Shown: positions 1 through 11,612 of the stretch, piece after piece
How the letters are laid out: every line of letters starts with the position of its first letter
Numbering within the stretch: the stretch's first letter is position 1
From: Phaeoceros laevis
Taxonomy: Eukaryota; Anthocerotophyta; Anthocerotopsida; Notothyladales
Direction of reading: 5' to 3'
Length of the DNA: 46,050 nt
Assembly (NCBI GenBank): GCA_049999765.1
Contig: JBNGIQ010009420.1
Location: forward strand, 39,038 to 85,087
The notes under the pieces: model-generated
Told to the model about the DNA's origin: nothing
The model's input: the letters and a program-made list of their open reading frames with translations, nothing else
Database searches by the model: none
Program-made: the position numbers and the translations under genes

Positions 1-304
1 CAGCGAGCCTGAATTCTCACCCACGCTCAATATTCCATCAATGCATAATTAAACCACACAATTAGCAAATCAGTAGCGCCTGCATCTACCACGCATATAG
101 CTCTGATATCAAGTCAAAGTTTGGTCACAGGATTTTTAATTAGAGAGAATAGAATGAATTACATCATGGCTGCTCCTTGTGGTTGCAAGCACCATGAGAT
201 ATGAAAAGTCACACTCCTTCATATATAGCTAGTAACTACTTACTACCTATCCAATAATATATTTAATATGCTTTAATATGAAGGGTGCCCTAACCCTAAT
301 TGGC
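1..304. other. No gene seen
   Basis: AT-rich sequence with no supported reading frame. It directly precedes the first recognisable LINE codons. It may belong to the same decayed element, but nothing in it shows this. Confidence 0.5.
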
Positions 305-1253
305 TTGATTCTCAACTGATGGCATATTTTATTGGGGATATTAACATTAGGACTTCACAGAAGCAGAGCTTCCCTTTAAATGTAGCAGACCCTCACTACA
401 TTCGTGAAGGTAACCTCCTGCATCACAAGATAAAAAACATTCTAGTCGACGAACATAACTGTTGCTCACCATGCTTCAACGTAGAAACATGGTAATTCTC
501 AATGGCACTTCCAATTTCCCGCACTCATGAGGTATCACTTTCAGGGCAAGAAGAAGGTTGAAATCACGCTCCAAAGGCAAACAACGTTTCAAGTATGGTC
601 TCCTACAGAGTGTCGTCGACCTATTCTTTTGCCATGTTCAAGCAGTTGATTATGTCCAGGACTTTAAGGTTCTTCCTCGGAGACCAGATTCCGATCATAT
701 GCCACTCCACTTGAAGCTCCACTTGCCCAGCTTTCACATCGCAGTTCAGCCTAAACCCCCAAGGCCAAAGCCTATTTCCATACTTAGAAGTAGTGGTGAA
801 GCTGGATTCAAACAATGTATGGAAACGCGTATGCTGAAGTTTCTGGATAGGCATAATCAGTCATCTCTGCAAGACAAGGTTAGCTCATTGCAGCTCATGT
901 TTCTCAAAGCTATACAAAAACATGGTACCAGAATCACCCCGGGCAGGACTGACAAAGCATCGCAAGGACGCCTGTGGCATGATGCAGAGTATCAGAAACT
1001 GCAAAGGCAGCTGCAGCACATGCCGAATGCTCAGCACTCAGATGACATTATGGCAAAATTTGAATATCAAGAATTGTCGAATCTCTATTCATGGCTAAAA
1101 AGGGACAAGATCAGAGAATATCAGAAAAAGATTCAAAATCAGGCAATAGAGGATATCAAGCGGAATCCTAAAGCCTTTTTTAACCTGATAAAAAACCGTG
1201 GGGTAGCTCCATCCCAGATTACGCTGCAGCAATGGGAATGTAATGGAAAGTAG
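305..1253 (+). pseudogene. LINE endonuclease C-terminal part and linker
   Basis: The start reads LDSQLMAYFIGDINIRTS, where GDIN matches the GDFN core of AP-type LINE endonucleases, at about 334-345. That frame ends in TAA near 490. A second frame gives MVILNG, the usual 'LLILNG' element of these enzymes, and then hits TGA. From 558 a 231-aa open frame carries SVVDLFF and PDSDHMPL, the latter matching the SDHxPL catalytic end motif. The rest is the lysine/glutamine-rich linker before the RT. At least two frame changes and two stops break it. Confidence 0.75.
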
Positions 1254-1337
1254 CTCTTTCAATCTACTTTGCCAATGCATACACAGCAAATGACATTGCT
1301 GCCCAAGTTATCACCGCATTCGGTCTTTAGCCCCCTC

Positions 1338-2571
1338 TCACATCACTACTGCCATAAGAAATCTGACAGTTGGCAAAGCTTCAGATAAGTATGGCCTGCG
1401 AATCGAGTATTTCAAACTGCTAAAGGATATTGAAATGCCCAAGGTATTGGCGCATGTATTCAATGAGATCGTCAGAGAAGGATCATTCCCAGCAACTTGG
1501 GGCACATCAGATGCACATCCTCTGTATAAAGCAAGCAAACTTACAGATCCGGACAACTTCGGGTACATAATGCTGAATACTATGTTCTACAAAATTTATG
1601 CCTCAGCTATGAACCTCCTTGTTAGCCCGTACCTAGATAATGATGATCAGCGCTTTCAAGCGGGCTTCCGGAAGTCTTACAGTTGTCTGCATCACATGTT
1701 CACCCTCAGAGCAATTGTGGAAAAATCAAAGATGCAGGGTAAAAAGGTATATGCTTGCTTCATTGATTTCTGGAAGGCCTTCGACCTTATACCAAGAGCA
1801 AAATTATGGGAAGCATTCCTCAAGGCCGGGTTGCCATCAGATCTAGTGAGAGCCGTGCAACTTATGTACCAGCACACACAAATCACTATCTGTACAGAGC
1901 ATGGTAGATCAAATCCTTTTTGCACCAACATGGGTCTCAGACAAGGGTGCTCACAGTCGCCGACTTCTTTTGCATTATACCTTCAGAGTTTGCAGAAACT
2001 CTTCAAGGAACTCGGCACTGACTTGGATGCACCGCATTTACTGGATCTTGCAATAGCTATGTTGCTATTTGCTGATGACCTAGTTCTATTGTCTATGACC
2101 CCAGAAGGTATGCAAAACCAGCTCAACCACCTGCATTCCTTCTGCTAGGAATCTAACTTACAACTTAATCTCGACAAGACCGCAATCTTGGTATTCAATG
2201 ACACAGGGGACATGTCACGGCATGCGTTCCTATGGGCAGGGCAGCACATCCGAGTGTCAGACATCTATAAATATTTAGGTATGATGTTGTTTACACGCAA
2301 AAAGATGCATGCAGCAAGTCAAGTCAGGATAGATGCAGCCATGACAGCCTCCTTTCATATCAGGTCAAAGGCACTCAACAAACATTTCCACCATACAGTC
2401 CCAATGATTACCTTTCACAATCAGTTTATCTTACCAAAGTTACTGTATGCAGCTCCGATTTGGGCAGTAAGCTGTTCAAAAACAAGTTGGCTCGAACTTG
2501 AAAGAATCCAGAGGCAATATTTCAAACGGCATTTTTCTATCTCGCAGTCGACATGTTCAACAACTTTATAA
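1338..2571 (+). pseudogene. LINE reverse transcriptase core
   Basis: Would copy the element RNA at a nicked target. The frame from 1435 encodes the fingers and palm in order: a PATWGTSDAHPLYK block, FRKSYSCLHHMFTLR, DFWKAFD (about residues 111-117; the usual DFxKAFD with one catalytic Asp), GLRQGCSQSPTSF, and FADD (about residues 212-215), the active-site pair. A TAG at 2146-2148 ends it. The next open stretch (2188-2571) carries the thumb, with KYLGMMLF and the ...LYAAPIWAV block. The required aspartates remain, but the frame is broken. Confidence 0.9.
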
Positions 2572-3450
2572 GTAGAGCTAGGCCTTTGTCCAGTTGAGAT
2601 AGAGGCATTGATCGTTACAGCTCAGTTCTTGCAGCAGATATCACAACTCCCTGCTTCTAGATTACCTGTGATGGCACTACAGGACTTCATCATACTGGCA
2701 GCTTCGCACAATTATGGATGGATGCATGAATGGCACCAATGGGTACGAAAATGGGGCCTTCACAACTATGAACTACATCAGTTAACACCGCAACTTATAT
2801 GCAAGGCATATCTACAGCAAGTATGGAGCCAGCAGAACCAAACTCCCCTGCAGCAATACTATACCACTTCCGTCAATGCGCATATTGATTTAGTTCTCCA
2901 GGACTATCTCCAGGTTCATCTACCCTTTTCACATGTCCTCTCCTGCATTCCGCTTTGACTGCAAGCCACAGCATGGTCCAACAATTTTAGATGGCTTCAA
3001 TAGGCAGGCAACCGGAATCCAAGATGTCACCTATGCCATAGTACTGCAATTACAACCATAGGACACCATATGGTTTTTGATTGTCCTATTACCCAGGCCG
3101 TTCGTCCGAAACCACATCATAGACCTCTAATACAACAATAGAGCTGGCTTTCTCTTTTTTCCCATCGATCACCTAGCTTGGTAGCCTTCTTCTTCCATGA
3201 CTTGCTATCCCATATCCAGCATGCTGATCCTATTTAACAGCTATCCAGCACAGACACTGAGAGCAACTGTGTCAACTCCACTTCAACAGATCACTCAACA
3301 GCACGGGAGGAGGACAATAGTTCAGACAGGGAATCTTCAGATAGTTCACTGGACCTTCAGCAAGATGTCAATTTCTTAGGGCCCAGGCCATCATTTATGC
3401 AGTCACATATGACTCTTAGAAGCCGCTCGTCACAAGTTTCGGCACTGTAG
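2572..3450 (+). pseudogene. LINE ORF2 C-terminal region with zinc knuckle
   Basis: Continues the LINE protein after a stop near 2570. 2608-2958 is open and aromatic-rich (a WMHEWHQWVRKWG block). After further stops, about 2975-3095 encodes CHLC followed by HHMVFDC, the C-x2-C...H...C knuckle at the end of many plant LINE proteins. The same frame then runs as a serine/aspartate-rich tail (ESSDSSLDLQQDV) to TAG at 3448-3450, the likely original end. Confidence 0.7.
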
Positions 3451-4375
3451 TCTGCCAGAGACGCAAAGTAGAACGTTTTAGATATTCTCACTATCTTTTC
3501 AATTAGTTAGTAGCCACTTTGTTCCCAGTCGCTGTTCACAAACATTTTGTTCGCCTGAAGCCGTCATTCGCCTCGCTTACATTACGTTTGTACCCATTTC
3601 GAACACGTTTTTGAGGCCTACACGTCTACCCTTTAAGTCTGCAAAGCATTTGACCTCGTTTCGGAATCGAGATTGCGCTGGGCAGCAAGATTCAATAACT
3701 ACAAAACACAACATTTCCTGAGGTTGTTACTAATGAAGCTGAAAATGACTAAGAGCTACGGTCTCTTCAAAATTGTCATCAGTGTCTTTCAAAGCCATCA
3801 CAAAGGGTTCAAGTTCACCTAAACAAGCATAGCAGACACCTAAACACGTGTAGCAGAAAAACTCATGTGTGAGAAAGTTGTGTAAATACCCAAGCTACCA
3901 AAAATCTCAGTCGGTCGCGAGCGCCAGCCCTACGGTCGCCAGCGCTACCACCGCAGCCTCTAGTCTCAACCGATTGCATGTCCATTCCAGGAAGCTTGTC
4001 CGCGCACCTGCACTGAAAACATCACACTCCCAGCCAAGCCAAGGACTGGCCAAGGAGCCAAAACCGTTTTTCACCAACCGCTCACAGCAAAATACAACCA
4101 GACATGCGCAACCATCACTCGAACGTTAATAGGAAAATCAGCCATAGCAGATAACTCGACATCCGTTGTGCAACAGACACCAAAGCGCTAATGACTGTAA
4201 CCCAAGCATGACCGTGCAACCAGCAACACTGAGACCTGATTAGGGCTGCGTTTACATCAAAAGTCCTTTTATGATAACACCTCTTTTATGATAACGTGAT
4301 TGAAAGTTTTTAGTTTCTTTTTGGATTTTCGCAAGCCAACCACTGCAATTTTTCCATCCACTTCAGGGTGGAAAA
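3451..4375. other. No gene seen (possible LINE 3' UTR, then unique DNA)
   Basis: No supported coding frame. A short open stretch at 3869-4129 is Ser/Thr/Ala-rich and matches nothing I recognise. The first few hundred bases may be LINE 3' UTR. No A-tail is visible. Confidence 0.4.
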
Positions 4376-4912
4376 GTGGTATCCCTAGTTCACCCTAGGA
4401 ACAGTGCAAAGTGGGTCGACCGGCGGAAAAATTCTAAAGAACATAAAAACTCCTATACCTGCCCGCATGCGGGTGCCCCAACACGGGCAAGGGGGGGGAC
4501 CCTAATGGGACCGTTAACCTCCTCAAACATAAACACGCACACACGCACTCTTGCAATGTCATCTTTTGACGAGCTCCACATCTTGGACACTTCAAGGCCT
4601 CAAGGCGAAGTCAGAGACCCATCTGAAGCTCAAAGTCATTTAGGAAACACATCTACTAGCGTGGAGACATTTGTGCTAGCTCCTCCTGGTAGTAGTCATA
4701 GTTCTAGTGACAATGATAGTGATAGTGATAATGTCACTAATGCACAAAATGCATCTGACCTTGACTCTTTGATGACACATGATGCTTTTGTTGCACCCAC
4801 TGCACCAGTGGATGCTTACCCCATGCATAGTGTGTTTCCTGATGACAGTGGTGACGAAGTTAAGCCCGACATTCCTAGTGACGGAGATGTTGAGCCTGCT
4901 GCTGTGGTGTAG
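4376..4912 (+). CDS. Hypothetical acidic, serine-rich protein
   Basis: A 178-codon open frame. A more natural start is the internal ATG at 4556, giving about 118 residues beginning MSSFDELHILD. The product is rich in Ser and Asp (SSHSSSDNDSDSDN), with no signal peptide, membrane segment or known domain. Upstream lies GTTAACCTCCTCAAA plus a CA-rich run (4513-4550), also found inside the transposon at 22291. It could be a fragment of a mobile-element protein or a chance frame. Confidence 0.2.
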   Translation: MVSLVHPRNSAKWVDRRKNSKEHKNSYTCPHAGAPTRARGGTLMGPLTSSNINTHTRTLAMSSFDELHILDTSRPQGEVRDPSEAQSHLGNTSTSVETFVLAPPGSSHSSSDNDSDSDNVTNAQNASDLDSLMTHDAFVAPTAPVDAYPMHSVFPDDSGDEVKPDIPSDGDVEPAAVV

Positions 4913-5185
4913 CAACCCAGGGTAGAATTTATCCTCCAATCTATCGTAGTATAAGGGGTTTCGTTCCCATAGAGACTCATATATGAGCAACAACAGACTA
5001 AACGGGCACTAGATATGATTAAACTTGCCTTTCAGGACTTGCGTCCCGTCAGATACAACCAAAACCACTACAAACCCCAGGCTTGGCCACCTGACACGGC
5101 GTAAAATCACTTCCACCGTCGCCAACGGCCAACCCTTGAGAGTTACTCCACTCCAACACCTCGCAACCCGAAGCCGACGAGCCCT

Positions 5186-5410
5186 TCAGCACGGCAGACG
5201 TCTCGTCCTACCCACAATCCTCAGGCTCGTCCTACGCCCTCGTCTCGTACTACCACAAACACCCTTCTACACGACAGACGGCCTCCCGTCGTGCCGGCAA
5301 TCCTCAGGTATCCATACACCAACACCTCACAGCTTGTCGTAAGAGAGCCCTTCAACACAACAGATGACCTCTTGTCCTGACGGCAATCCTCAGGCTCGTC
5401 CAACCACAAC
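5186..5410. repeat. Degenerate tandem repeat, about 75-85 bp, three units
   Basis: Three successive stretches (about 5186, 5261 and 5345) share the order 'CCCTTC-A/T-ACAC..CAGA', then 'CCTC/CGTC', then 'CAATCCTCAGG'. Unit lengths differ slightly and identity is moderate. No coding meaning was found. Confidence 0.5.
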
Positions 5411-5474
5411 GGCGCTAGAAACACTTGCGCCTTTGTCTTGTGTCCATCGACAAATCCAGAGGTCTTCTGAGAGC

Positions 5475-5640
5475 ATTAGGCTTCCCTCACGGCTGCACCT
5501 ATCACACCTTCAAGCCATACGAGGCTGTTTAGGGGACCTTCAGCTTTTCCCACGGTTGCACCTGCAGAACCTTCTAAAGCCAGAAGCTGTTTTAGGGGAC
5601 CTTCTAAGGGCTTTTCCCAGGCCCCTTGCTGAACCACACT
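5475..5640. repeat. Degenerate tandem repeat, about 60 bp
   Basis: GAGGCTGTTTAGGGGACCTT at 5521 recurs as AAGCTGTTTTAGGGGACCTT near 5583, each followed by a CTTTTCCCA-type stretch. A weaker third unit precedes them near 5480 (CTTCCCTCACGGCTGCACCT). Confidence 0.45.
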
Positions 5641-7020
5641 GAAGCCCACCTACGCCAATATCCACCAGATAGCCGACACCAACAATAAACTCCACCATAA
5701 GAACATAACGATCAACCACAATAAAAGGCACTCTGAGCCTTGCATTCTAGCTACCTAACTACCACCGAGGTGTTGTGGCAGTGGCCTACCGAGCTGTTGT
5801 CACCAGCGTTCGGCTCACCGCCTGGCTCAGACATTTCTGGCCGCGAAGAGACGAAAGCTCAACTTGTGCGCTACTACAGAGCAGTACCGCCGCCAATGGG
5901 GATCTCTGCCGTTGATGGAACGAAATGCTCTTGACGACACGGACCTAGGAAACCTGCAGACTCCCACAATGTTTCACACGACAAATGAGCAACGGGCCTT
6001 GGATGCCAGCCGCACGTTACAAACAACGAGCCTTCATATCCGCACGGGGTACAAGTGTGGCAGCACTAGGGGGATGGAGACTCCAGCTCCCACTCCTGGA
6101 AAGGCTAGGCACAACAATGGACAATGAATTAATAGAGAAGGTCGAACATATAGTGTGAGGGTGGACCACCTCACTCTAGACCATGAGATCTGCACCTCAT
6201 TGGTCTAAGAAATTGCCTTGAACCCTATTGGTCCACCTCACTCTACCCTATCCTATCTCACTAAGATAGGGCGGGCCCCCTTTTAACTTAACCCTTATTA
6301 ACTAATCTAACTGCATACTTATTTATAGCCGTCCGTACTAGCTACGGACTGCAACCTACGGATACGAAATCAAAACACACGAAACGTTCGATAAAACAAC
6401 ACTTAGAATTTCTAACACAACCCTACAGTATCGGCTCGTACTCAAGCATCTCCCTTGTCATCCCTGTTGTCGTTGGCGTCGCAGTCGGCTTCAACAGTTG
6501 TCCCGTAGTCAAAATGAACTCCAAACCGTCTCCGAGCTACGGAGTACGGCTGCAGTATTTTTCCAAAAGTCTGGAGAAGCTGTTGACACATGGACTCAAC
6601 TCCCCGTGCCTGGCCGCCCTCCTGGAACCTCTTGAAAATTACGCAAGACTTTACGGCAACTCCGCTCGGAATTGCGGCACTGGCCCAAGCATTCTTGTGC
6701 TCCGTCCTACGCAATTGTGACATCATAACCAAGTGACCCGCTAGCCACACCTAGCTCAGCTGCCACGGCTTGTCTTGCAGCCAGGCCCGTGCCCTTAAAC
6801 TACGGCCCTGCGGAATTACGGTACGGACCGTAAAAATTATGGAACGGCCCGTCAGAAATATGGGACGGCCCAAACTAGCTGCGGAACGGCCGAAATAATT
6901 TTCTCCTGCTCCTTGCCTCATCAAAAGTGTCTACAAAAAGTTTCAGACCAAGCATAGACCCATAGCTTCAAGTACAAAATGGCCTCAAGCTAAGACTCTT
7001 GCATAAATGGTGCCCAAAAG
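5641..7020. other. No gene seen
   Basis: Only short incidental frames in changing phases. A 7-bp stem with a 5-nt loop (CCTATCT-cacta-AGATAGG) lies near 6246-6266. Around 6825-6895 the phrase 'GGAACGGCC/GGGACGGCCC' recurs three times. Confidence 0.4.
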
Positions 7021-7450
7021 CATGTCACCATGTTGGCCATGGCCCCCTCAAAATAAATCTTAAAGGATGCCCTCAAGGGAGAGGGATAGCATGGATGGCC
7101 AACCCTCATAAAGGACAACTTAAAAAATACTTTTCCAACTCCTCCCTTGTCCTCTAGCAGCCCACCTGGACACTAGGTACTACACATGGCCTTCTAGAGA
7201 AGCGCGCCAGCACACATGCACAATTAAATCATTAAAGAACTCCCCAAGAAGAGGGAGAGGAAATCCCTCTCCTTCCTCACCATCGCGCGGCCTCCTAGGG
7301 AGGCGCACGGCCTCCAATGCAGCCCAAGACCACTTGGACAGCTCACAGCCCTCTAGAGAGGTGCACCAGTAGCCATATCTCATAAAATAATGCACTAAAA
7401 ACCCCAAGAGGGGGATGAGGAAGGGAAATCTTACACCTATGCTCCTCTTT
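7021..7450. repeat. Degenerate tandem repeat, about 160 bp
   Basis: CTTCTAGAGAAGCGCGCCAG at 7191 and CTCTAGAGAGGTGCACCAG at 7351 begin two aligned units. Both continue with an AT-rich part and then CCCCAAGA-GAGGG. A weaker copy precedes them (about 7035-7085). The period is about 160 bp. Confidence 0.45.
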
Positions 7451-8195
7451 AGCTCACCGCGCCCCTTCTATGGCTCTTGCACCACCTCACTAGCTAGCGC
7501 CATGCAATCATAAGGATTTCACCCACCTTAGTTGAGCGCCATGCTAGCTATGGTCTCCAATTCCTGCTCCACCTGCTGGCCCAAGCCTGACTATGGCTGC
7601 CGCAACACTACACTCTTGCTCAAGCACCAGTACACCGCTAGTTATGCAAGAACTAATTATGGCCCCTTATGGTTGAGGGTTGAAGGCCCAAAAACATTTT
7701 CCCCATTGCGGAAAATACCATAAAACATGTTTCCCATAATGGAAAATTCCGTAATCATCATGGCTGCATGTGGCCCATGCCCTAACATGCCTACACATGT
7801 GCCCCTATCGTAGCCGCCATCCGTACCACATAGAAACACATACAATGGTACGGCATACGAAACCCTCGATGCCCGTACTATGCCGATACACATCCGCACA
7901 TACATAAAAACCATACCAGGCTAAACCCCAACGTTGGAAACCCCTATTGCCATGTGTCTCACCATCGTCAGCCATGCGGCCACGACCCAGGACATAACCC
8001 TAGCATGTTCCCACCTACGGAAGCAAACCCCAACACATCTCGTTGTCGTTTCCACAGGCCATACACATCCTGGGATGAAACCCTCGTCATCACATAACCA
8101 CAGGTTAGCTCCCCGCTAACTCACCATCAGTTAATTAACCATAATTAATTAACTAACGGTACGTTAGCCATTATTGCAAACGGGTTAGCCGTTTA
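7451..8195. other. No gene seen
   Basis: No supported coding frame. 8120-8165 contains clustered TTAATTAA-type palindromes. This stretch may be decayed upstream Copia sequence, but no gag or integrase motif could be read. Confidence 0.4.
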
Positions 8196-9737
8196 TTGTA
8201 CAAAACGAACGAAAAAAAAAATTCCAGTATTATTAACCCAACAAGTGGGTCACCACATGTGGTTATGGAAGAGGTACCAACCCTACGGCGATCTCTTCGT
8301 CATCATACTGCATCTCGAGAGGAGTGGCGGAATCCTCCTCTGTCCCTTCCATCTGATGTAGTCTACCATACCAGATCATCAGGTGGCACCTTGAGGGGAA
8401 GTAAGGTAGCAGCAACCTCAGAATCTACACCGGAGCTGCTAACAATGTACCACCTCCTGATCAAGAACCTGCACAAGTAAACTCTGCAGGTCATAAAAAG
8501 GGAGCAGGAGCTAAGATGAAGAAGGCCCTATTAGCCCAGGCTCTAGTGTCGACACAAGATTTGGAAGAACCAATGACATACCAGGAAGCACTGACTGGAC
8601 TTGATAAGGCTCATTAGAAAATCGGCGTTGATCAAGAATACAAGTCGCTAATGGACAACTCCACATGGGTACTTGAACCTTTGTCAGCCAACCGTACACC
8701 CATCACCTGCAAGTGGGTCTTCAAGCACAAGCTAAAGCCAGATGGAAGCATCGGAAGGTATAAGGCGAGGTTAGTAGTGCGCGGTTTTTCACAAAAAGAA
8801 GGGTTGGACTACAAGGAAACATTTTCACCTGTAGTCCGTGCTACCTCAATCCATACTCTCCTAGTTGTGTCTGCAAAGATGGACATGGAAGTCCACCAAA
8901 TGGATGTTCAAACAGCCTTTCTAAATGGCGTACTTGATGAAGAAGTGTACATGCAACAACTAGAAGGCTATGTTACCAAGGAGCATCCAACTCATGTTTG
9001 CAGACTAAAGAAAACCCTGTATGGGTTGAAACAATCACCTCAAGCATGGTACAAGCGCATACATGCCTACCTAATGAAGTCAGGATTTGAACAATCTCCA
9101 TCTGATGGTAATGTCTACTTGCTGAGAGAAGGGAAGGACACAGCTTACTTTGCGCTGTACGTAGATGACACTTTGATCTTTGCGACTTCTCCAAGAATCA
9201 TGAAAAAGCTGAAAGATATCCTATCCTCTGAATTTAAGATGACACATCTGAGGAACATCAATTTCTTCCTAGGGGTACAGGCCAAGGTCAATCCTGTCGA
9301 CCACAGTATCTTCATTCATCAAGAGCACTATGTCAAAAGACTGCTCGACAAATTCAACATGACTGAATGCAAGACTATGGCGACACCAGTACCTGTAGGA
9401 GCAGTCATGTCAATTGAGCAATCACTTTCGACAAAAGAAGAACAAGTAGAGATGGAAGGAGTACCAATCAATTGGCTGCAAGCAAGAAGGACCAACAAGG
9501 GTTAGATGCGACAACCAATCTGCAATCGCCATCTCCAACAACCCGGTTATGCACTTCAGAACAAGGCATATCGAAGTGAAGTATCACTTCATCAGACAAG
9601 CAATTGAGGACAGCCATGTTAGATTGGAATATGTTCCAACATAAGAAAACACTACTGACATCTTCACAAAGACACTACCAAAAGAGAAGCACGATAGACA
9701 CTGTGTAGGACTAGGCATGACAGACTTTCCAAAGTGA
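8196..9737 (+). pseudogene. Copia pol remnant: linker, RT and RNase H end, with internal deletion
   Basis: 8196-8480 resembles the integrase-RT linker (VPTLRRSLRHHTASREEW). After stops, 8651-9505 encodes a Ty1/Copia RT: NSTWVLEPL at the start, CKWVFKHKLKPDG, ARLVVRGFSQKEGLDY, QMDVQTAFLNG with the first catalytic Asp, YGLKQSPQAWY, and YVDD at about residues 170-173. After a KRLLDKFNM block it jumps into RCDNQSAIAISNNP in another frame at 9501, the last part of RNase H, continuing with RTRHIEVKYHFIR and DIFTKTLPKEKH to TGA at 9735-9737. About the middle 100+ residues usual between these motifs are missing. A TAA also interrupts the last block. Confidence 0.9.
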
Positions 9738-10023
9738 CTTATCTGCTGTGGCTTTAGAGTCGTGCATGCAGTCCTGTCCGTGATCAATTTTGCAGAAAAT
9801 CTACTCTGATTGACAGCGAACCATGGAAGCATAGCGCAATGTCAAGCCGCCATCAACTCCAACTTCAGCGTCCTCCAGCAGCGTGTTCAGCTGGGGGCAA
9901 CGGGAGTACTTGGGCGAAGGGAGGACTGGCGGAGGCATCGCTCGAGCTCAGCAATTGTAGCTGCCAGAAGGAGGAACAAACATCAGCAACGCGAGGAGAG
10001 GCGTGAAGTGTCGACTAAGCGGG

Positions 10024-10242
10024 AGTGTTGGGAAGTGCAAATAGATAGCCGAACACTTTAGGTCAAGATGTGAATCGTTCCCGTGCCTTACGGGGACACG
10101 ATTCACATCAACGGCCAACGACTAACTGCCTGAACATCCCGCGGCATAAAACGCCGTGCGTGTGACACACAATGAATCTTTTTTTCTTCTTGCACTCTTG
10201 CGTCTCTAAGTTCTGCGCTTTGATCGATCCTACCACTTAACA
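10024..10242 (+). repeat. Short Copia-type 3' LTR (219 bp)
   Basis: Begins TGTTGGGAAGTG directly after a purine run (AAGCGGGAG, 10015-10023), the usual end of plant Copia elements. It ends CCACTTAACA at 10242, so the tips TGTT/AACA are inverted repeats. It lies 287 bp downstream of the pol stop at 9737. GCATAAAACG (about 10143) could serve as TATA. No matching 5' LTR lies in the window, so the end is inferred from tip symmetry. Confidence 0.5.
10067..10109 (+). repeat. Strong stem-loop inside the Copia LTR
   Basis: GATGTGAATCG at 10067 pairs with CGATTCACATC ending 10109. Inside, TCCCGT pairs with ACGGGGA around a short loop. It could fold in LTR RNA or mark an older insertion. Confidence 0.6.
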
Positions 10243-10309
10243 CGGTAGGAGGCGGTGGTGTTTCATGTTGGGGCTGAAGGCAGCCAAGACTGAAGCCCCA
10301 TAGGGACTC

Positions 10310-11000
10310 GGATGGCTGACCCAGCCACAGACACCGGTGGACAAGGTGCAGCTGAAGGTGCAGGAGAACCCACAAAGTTTGGTTACTAAATTTCTCGCAT
10401 ACCCTGAGCTCCTGGATTAGTACCGTAGGCTCAAGGCATCGCAGCTTGGACATTATGTGGATGAAGCACGTAAGGTAGCCAGCCGGCAAGCACCAAAAAA
10501 GGGAGAAATCATTATCGGGTTGAGCAGGTTAGAGCAATCTGTGACTTTTGGCTTCCAGCACCAAAAGGATACAATAATAATTTATGTCAGAGATGCGTTT
10601 AGCTCCTTTGAAATGGAAGGACAAGTGAAGCCCCTATTCAATGAGTTCCAGTTTGAGGTTACCCAAGTTTTCAATAGTATCAGAGGTTGGTGGGAGGTGC
10701 TGGACATAGGTAACAAAGCCACTCTCCCCCCTAGAAACGGGGGGAAGCAGCAGCCAGGGCCTCCCGTTTTAGTTCTTTTCAGGTCCCCCAGCAAGTATGC
10801 AGAGCCTAACTAGGCTCACCCGAGAAGTGATCCGGATCCTCATTTATCCAGCAGGGGAGTTTGAGAAGACGGCTAAAAAGCAAAGCCCAGGCAGCACCCC
10901 TAATTTCTGATCAGTCGTACCAGTTCATGGTCCAGTGGGAGTGGCCTATCAACAGCAAGGCATTATTTGAGGTCCTGCTAGATCAGTGATTTGTTTGTCA
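10310..11000 (+). pseudogene. Unrecognised decayed ORF
   Basis: The longest open part is 10457-10813 (118 codons), with the same frame readable upstream across one TAG (FLAYPELLD, stop, YRRLKASQLGHYVDEARKVA). The product has a charged helical start, then a mixed stretch (LSRLEQSVTFGFQHQKD, YVRDAFSSFEMEGQVKP), and ends in TAG. Downstream, other frames still look protein-like (REVIRILIYPAGEFEKTAKK, then YQFMVQWEWPINSKALFEV), suggesting one longer protein broken by frameshifts. I do not recognise the family. Confidence 0.4.
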
Positions 11001-11199
11001 TGCATGGAGCCACGAGAGGAATGGCTGAAGTTCATGCAGGCCTGGTGTGTGCCACTAGGTTTACATATTGTGGAATATTTTGTCGCCCAACCGCGGTCAT
11101 GAGAATTTCATGCCGCGTCTTGTGTGAACCAAGCAAGGAAGACCCTCTTGGCTCCCCTCGTCCTTACATCACAAATTTTGAGGGGAGCGGTTACCGCAT

Positions 11200-11430
11200 G
11201 GTTTAGTTCTACACGGGGTTTCATACGAATTCCATAACTTCAGGTATATGTGCAATATGTGTGTTGTATAGTCTCTATGCAGTATTTGTTGCAGTTTAAT
11301 ACGAAACTTGTATATAAAAATTTAATAATTTGTACACTAATCCATATAAATAGCACATGAAATTTAAAGTTATGGGGTTTCATACAAATACCGTACAAAA
11401 TTTTAGGATACGGGGTTGTTACCAAATTAT
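11200..11430. repeat. Local direct repeat around GGGGTTTCATAC
   Basis: GGGGTTTCATACGAA (about 11216) recurs as GGGGTTTCATACAAA (about 11373), each followed by AT-rich DNA; a related GGGGTTGTTACCAAA follows at about 11413. No gene is seen. Confidence 0.35.
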
Positions 11431-11612
11431 TATTTTTTTGAGCTTTTTTTAGGGGAGCTCGTGCTAAACATTAGATATTGCAATACAAAACATTCTACTT
11501 TAGCCGCGATCATCTCGTCCTCTACCATGGGACAGTGGATAGGGTAGGCTGGTTGCACACCAGCTTGACCCTGGAACCCCTAGGCACGAGGTCCCAAACA
11601 GCCCGAGGGTTG
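11431..11612 (-). mobile_element. SINE-like repeat, copy 1
   Basis: On - the copy reads from a GGGACCTCGTGCCTAGGGGTTCC block through ATGGTAGAGGA to ACGAGCTCCCCT followed by an A-rich tail. It shares this order with the copies at 14217-14378 (+) and 14390-14563 (-). The common A-rich end after AGCTCCCC suggests retroposition. A GGTTCC/GGTTCT block resembles a pol III B box, but the spacing is unproven. Confidence 0.5.

Larger units (their letters stand above)
305..3450 (+). mobile_element. Decayed non-LTR (LINE) retrotransposon, ORF2 region
   Basis: One LINE ORF2 can be followed on + through changing frames. In order it shows the endonuclease strand motif GDIN, a second endonuclease motif SDHMPL, a full reverse transcriptase core, and a C-terminal zinc knuckle followed by an acidic serine-rich tail. 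The 5' part, including ORF1 and most of the endonuclease, is absent, as expected of a 5'-truncated LINE. I see no poly-A tail or target duplication, so the outer limits are approximate. Stops and frameshifts between blocks show it is dead. Confidence 0.85.

Noticed and set aside
4513-4550. GTTAACCTCCTCAAA plus CA-rich run shared with 22291-22328
   Set aside because: Only 15-16 bp match exactly and the rest is simple sequence, so it is too short to claim a common element.
5025-5642. Overlapping open frames of 90-105 codons
   Set aside because: They coincide with degenerate tandem repeats and have no domain or stable frame.
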